This document shows positions 5,184-6,001 of a DNA stretch of 6,001 nt, piece after piece. The stretch is from Methanomassiliicoccales archaeon (GTDB lineage: Archaea > Thermoplasmatota > Thermoplasmata > Methanomassiliicoccales > UBA472). The translations under genes and the position numbers were made by a program. The notes under the pieces were generated by a model that did not search any database, was not told where the DNA came from, and was given only the letters and a program-made list of their open reading frames with translations. The stretch is from contig DUJZ01000066.1 in the NCBI GenBank assembly GCA_013329565.1, forward strand, positions 1-6,001, given 5' to 3'. Each line of letters begins with the position of its first letter. The stretch's first letter is position 1.

Positions 5184-6001
5184 ATGGAGGACGCGAGCTA
5201 CAACGCCAACAGCATACAGGTGCTGGAAGGCCTGGAGGCCGTTCGCAAGCGGCCAGGCATGTACATAGGCAGCACCGACACCAGAGGTCTTCATCATCTG
5301 GTCTACGAGATCGTGGACAACGCCATAGACGAGGTGATGGGAGGCTACTGCACCAACATCGATATCTCCATCAACCAGGACGGCAGCGTCACCGTGGCCG
5401 ACGACGGGCGCGGGATCCCAACCGGGCTTGTTCCGAAATACGAGAGGTCGGCGGTGGAGATGGTTCTGACGGTCCTTCACGCCGGCGGCAAGTTCGACCG
5501 CAAGAGCTACAAGGTGTCCGGCGGCCTGCACGGCGTAGGCATGTCCGTGGTGAACGCCCTCTCCGAATGGCTGGACGTAAAGGTGCGCCGCGAGGGCAAG
5601 GAGCACTACCTGAGGTGCGAGAGGGGCATCGTCACCGTTCCCCTGAAGGAGCTGGGGCCGGCCGAAGGGTCCGGGACCACCATCACCTTCATGCCCGACA
5701 AGACCATCTTCGAGACGGTCCTGTTCGAGTACGACACGCTGGCGGAGAAGTTCAAGGACCTGGCGTACCTGAACAAGACCGCGACGATCTCCTTCAAGGA
5801 CGAGATCTCCGGGCGCCAGGACCGCTTCCACTTCGAGGGCGGCATCATCGAGTTCGTGGAGGACCTCAACCGCAGCCGGACCAAGCTGCACGAGAAGCCG
5901 ATATACCTCATGGCCGAGAAGGACAACGTGATCGTCGAGCTGTCCATGCAGTACACGGACGCCTACGCCGAGAACATTTATTCTTTCGTCAACAACATCA
6001 A
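5184..6001 (+). CDS. gyrB: DNA gyrase subunit B, N-terminal 272 residues (cut by window edge)
   Basis: GyrB supplies the ATPase of the gyrase A2B2 complex, which introduces negative supercoils. The visible part is the GHKL ATPase domain plus the start of the transducer, and its numbering runs in register with E. coli GyrB. SIQVLEGLEAVRKRPGMYIG covers 10-29, and VYEIVDNAIDE (40-50) has the catalytic base Glu42 and Mg-binding Asn46. DDGRGIP is at 73-79, the ATP lid GGLHGVG at 113-119, and GTTITF at 164-169. Asp73, Arg136 and Thr165, which contact coumarin drugs in bacterial gyrase, are all present. I chose the ATG at 5184 because GAGGG lies 8 nt upstream and the protein then starts like other GyrB proteins. 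The frame is also open from ATGs at 5118 and 5091. Gyrase in euryarchaea is known to be of bacterial origin, and gyrA often follows gyrB, here outside the window. Topoisomerase IV ParE is a less likely alternative. Confidence 0.95.
   Translation, partial: MEDASYNANSIQVLEGLEAVRKRPGMYIGSTDTRGLHHLVYEIVDNAIDEVMGGYCTNIDISINQDGSVTVADDGRGIPTGLVPKYERSAVEMVLTVLHAGGKFDRKSYKVSGGLHGVGMSVVNALSEWLDVKVRREGKEHYLRCERGIVTVPLKELGPAEGSGTTITFMPDKTIFETVLFEYDTLAEKFKDLAYLNKTATISFKDEISGRQDRFHFEGGIIEFVEDLNRSRTKLHEKPIYLMAEKDNVIVELSMQYTDAYAENIYSFVNNI

Noticed and set aside
5166..5891. Minus-strand open frame of about 241 codons opposite gyrB
   Set aside because: It is the complement of a perfectly conserved GyrB ATPase domain and has no ribosome-binding site or family resemblance.
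1..6001. Mobile elements, CRISPR arrays, defence or biosynthetic clusters
   Set aside because: No transposase, integrase, spaced direct repeats or cas-like proteins are visible, and composition and codon use are even across the window.

Overview
The window looks like part of a GC-rich euryarchaeal chromosome. The reasons are TATA-type promoters about 25-30 nt upstream of starts, a GGTG-type Shine-Dalgarno, and a tRNA gene with an intron held in a bulge-helix-bulge (BHB) fold. Archaea-centred families also point this way: a DUF355 adenosine-specific kinase, a DUF835 protein and a short ThiC, next to a bacterial-type gyrB. High GC, gyrase and this mix would suit the Thermoplasmata/Methanomassiliicoccales side of the Euryarchaeota, but that placement is an inference. 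All five stop codons visible for the complete genes are TAA or TGA. Nothing looks mobile: no insertion sequence, CRISPR array or phage gene was seen, and this reads as ordinary core chromosome.

Layout, left to right. A minus-strand gene enters from the left edge (1-113, start uncertain). It overlaps the end of a minus-strand DUF355 gene (58-540). A divergent promoter region (541-626) separates this from a plus-strand endonuclease IV-like TIM-barrel gene (627-1418). A plus-strand gene follows (1471-2454) for a protein with two zinc ribbons and a long helical region made of four degenerate repeats. It converges on a minus-strand DUF835 gene (2451-3458), and the two share a TTAA that supplies both stop codons. 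A second divergent promoter region (3459-3556) drives the DUF835 gene leftward and a tRNA-Thr(CGT) gene rightward (3557-3653). The tRNA carries a roughly 22-nt intron in its D-arm. One base after its CCA lies the stop codon of minus-strand thiC (3655-4923). A third divergent region (4924-5183, 260 nt, the longest stretch without a gene) leads to gyrB (5184 to the right edge, N-terminal 272 residues only).

The genes do not form one pathway. They cover thiamine pyrimidine synthesis (ThiC), DNA supercoiling (GyrB), probable base-excision repair (Nfo-like), nucleoside metabolism (DUF355), decoding of ACG (tRNA-Thr), and two archaeal proteins of unknown role. The strands alternate in divergent and convergent pairs, so most genes are probably transcribed singly. 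The exception is the DUF355 gene with the overlapping gene to its left.

The most notable feature is the tRNA-Thr(CGT) gene. Its intron sits in the D-loop rather than at the usual position 37/38, and the exon-intron fold matches the geometry recognised by the archaeal splicing endonuclease.
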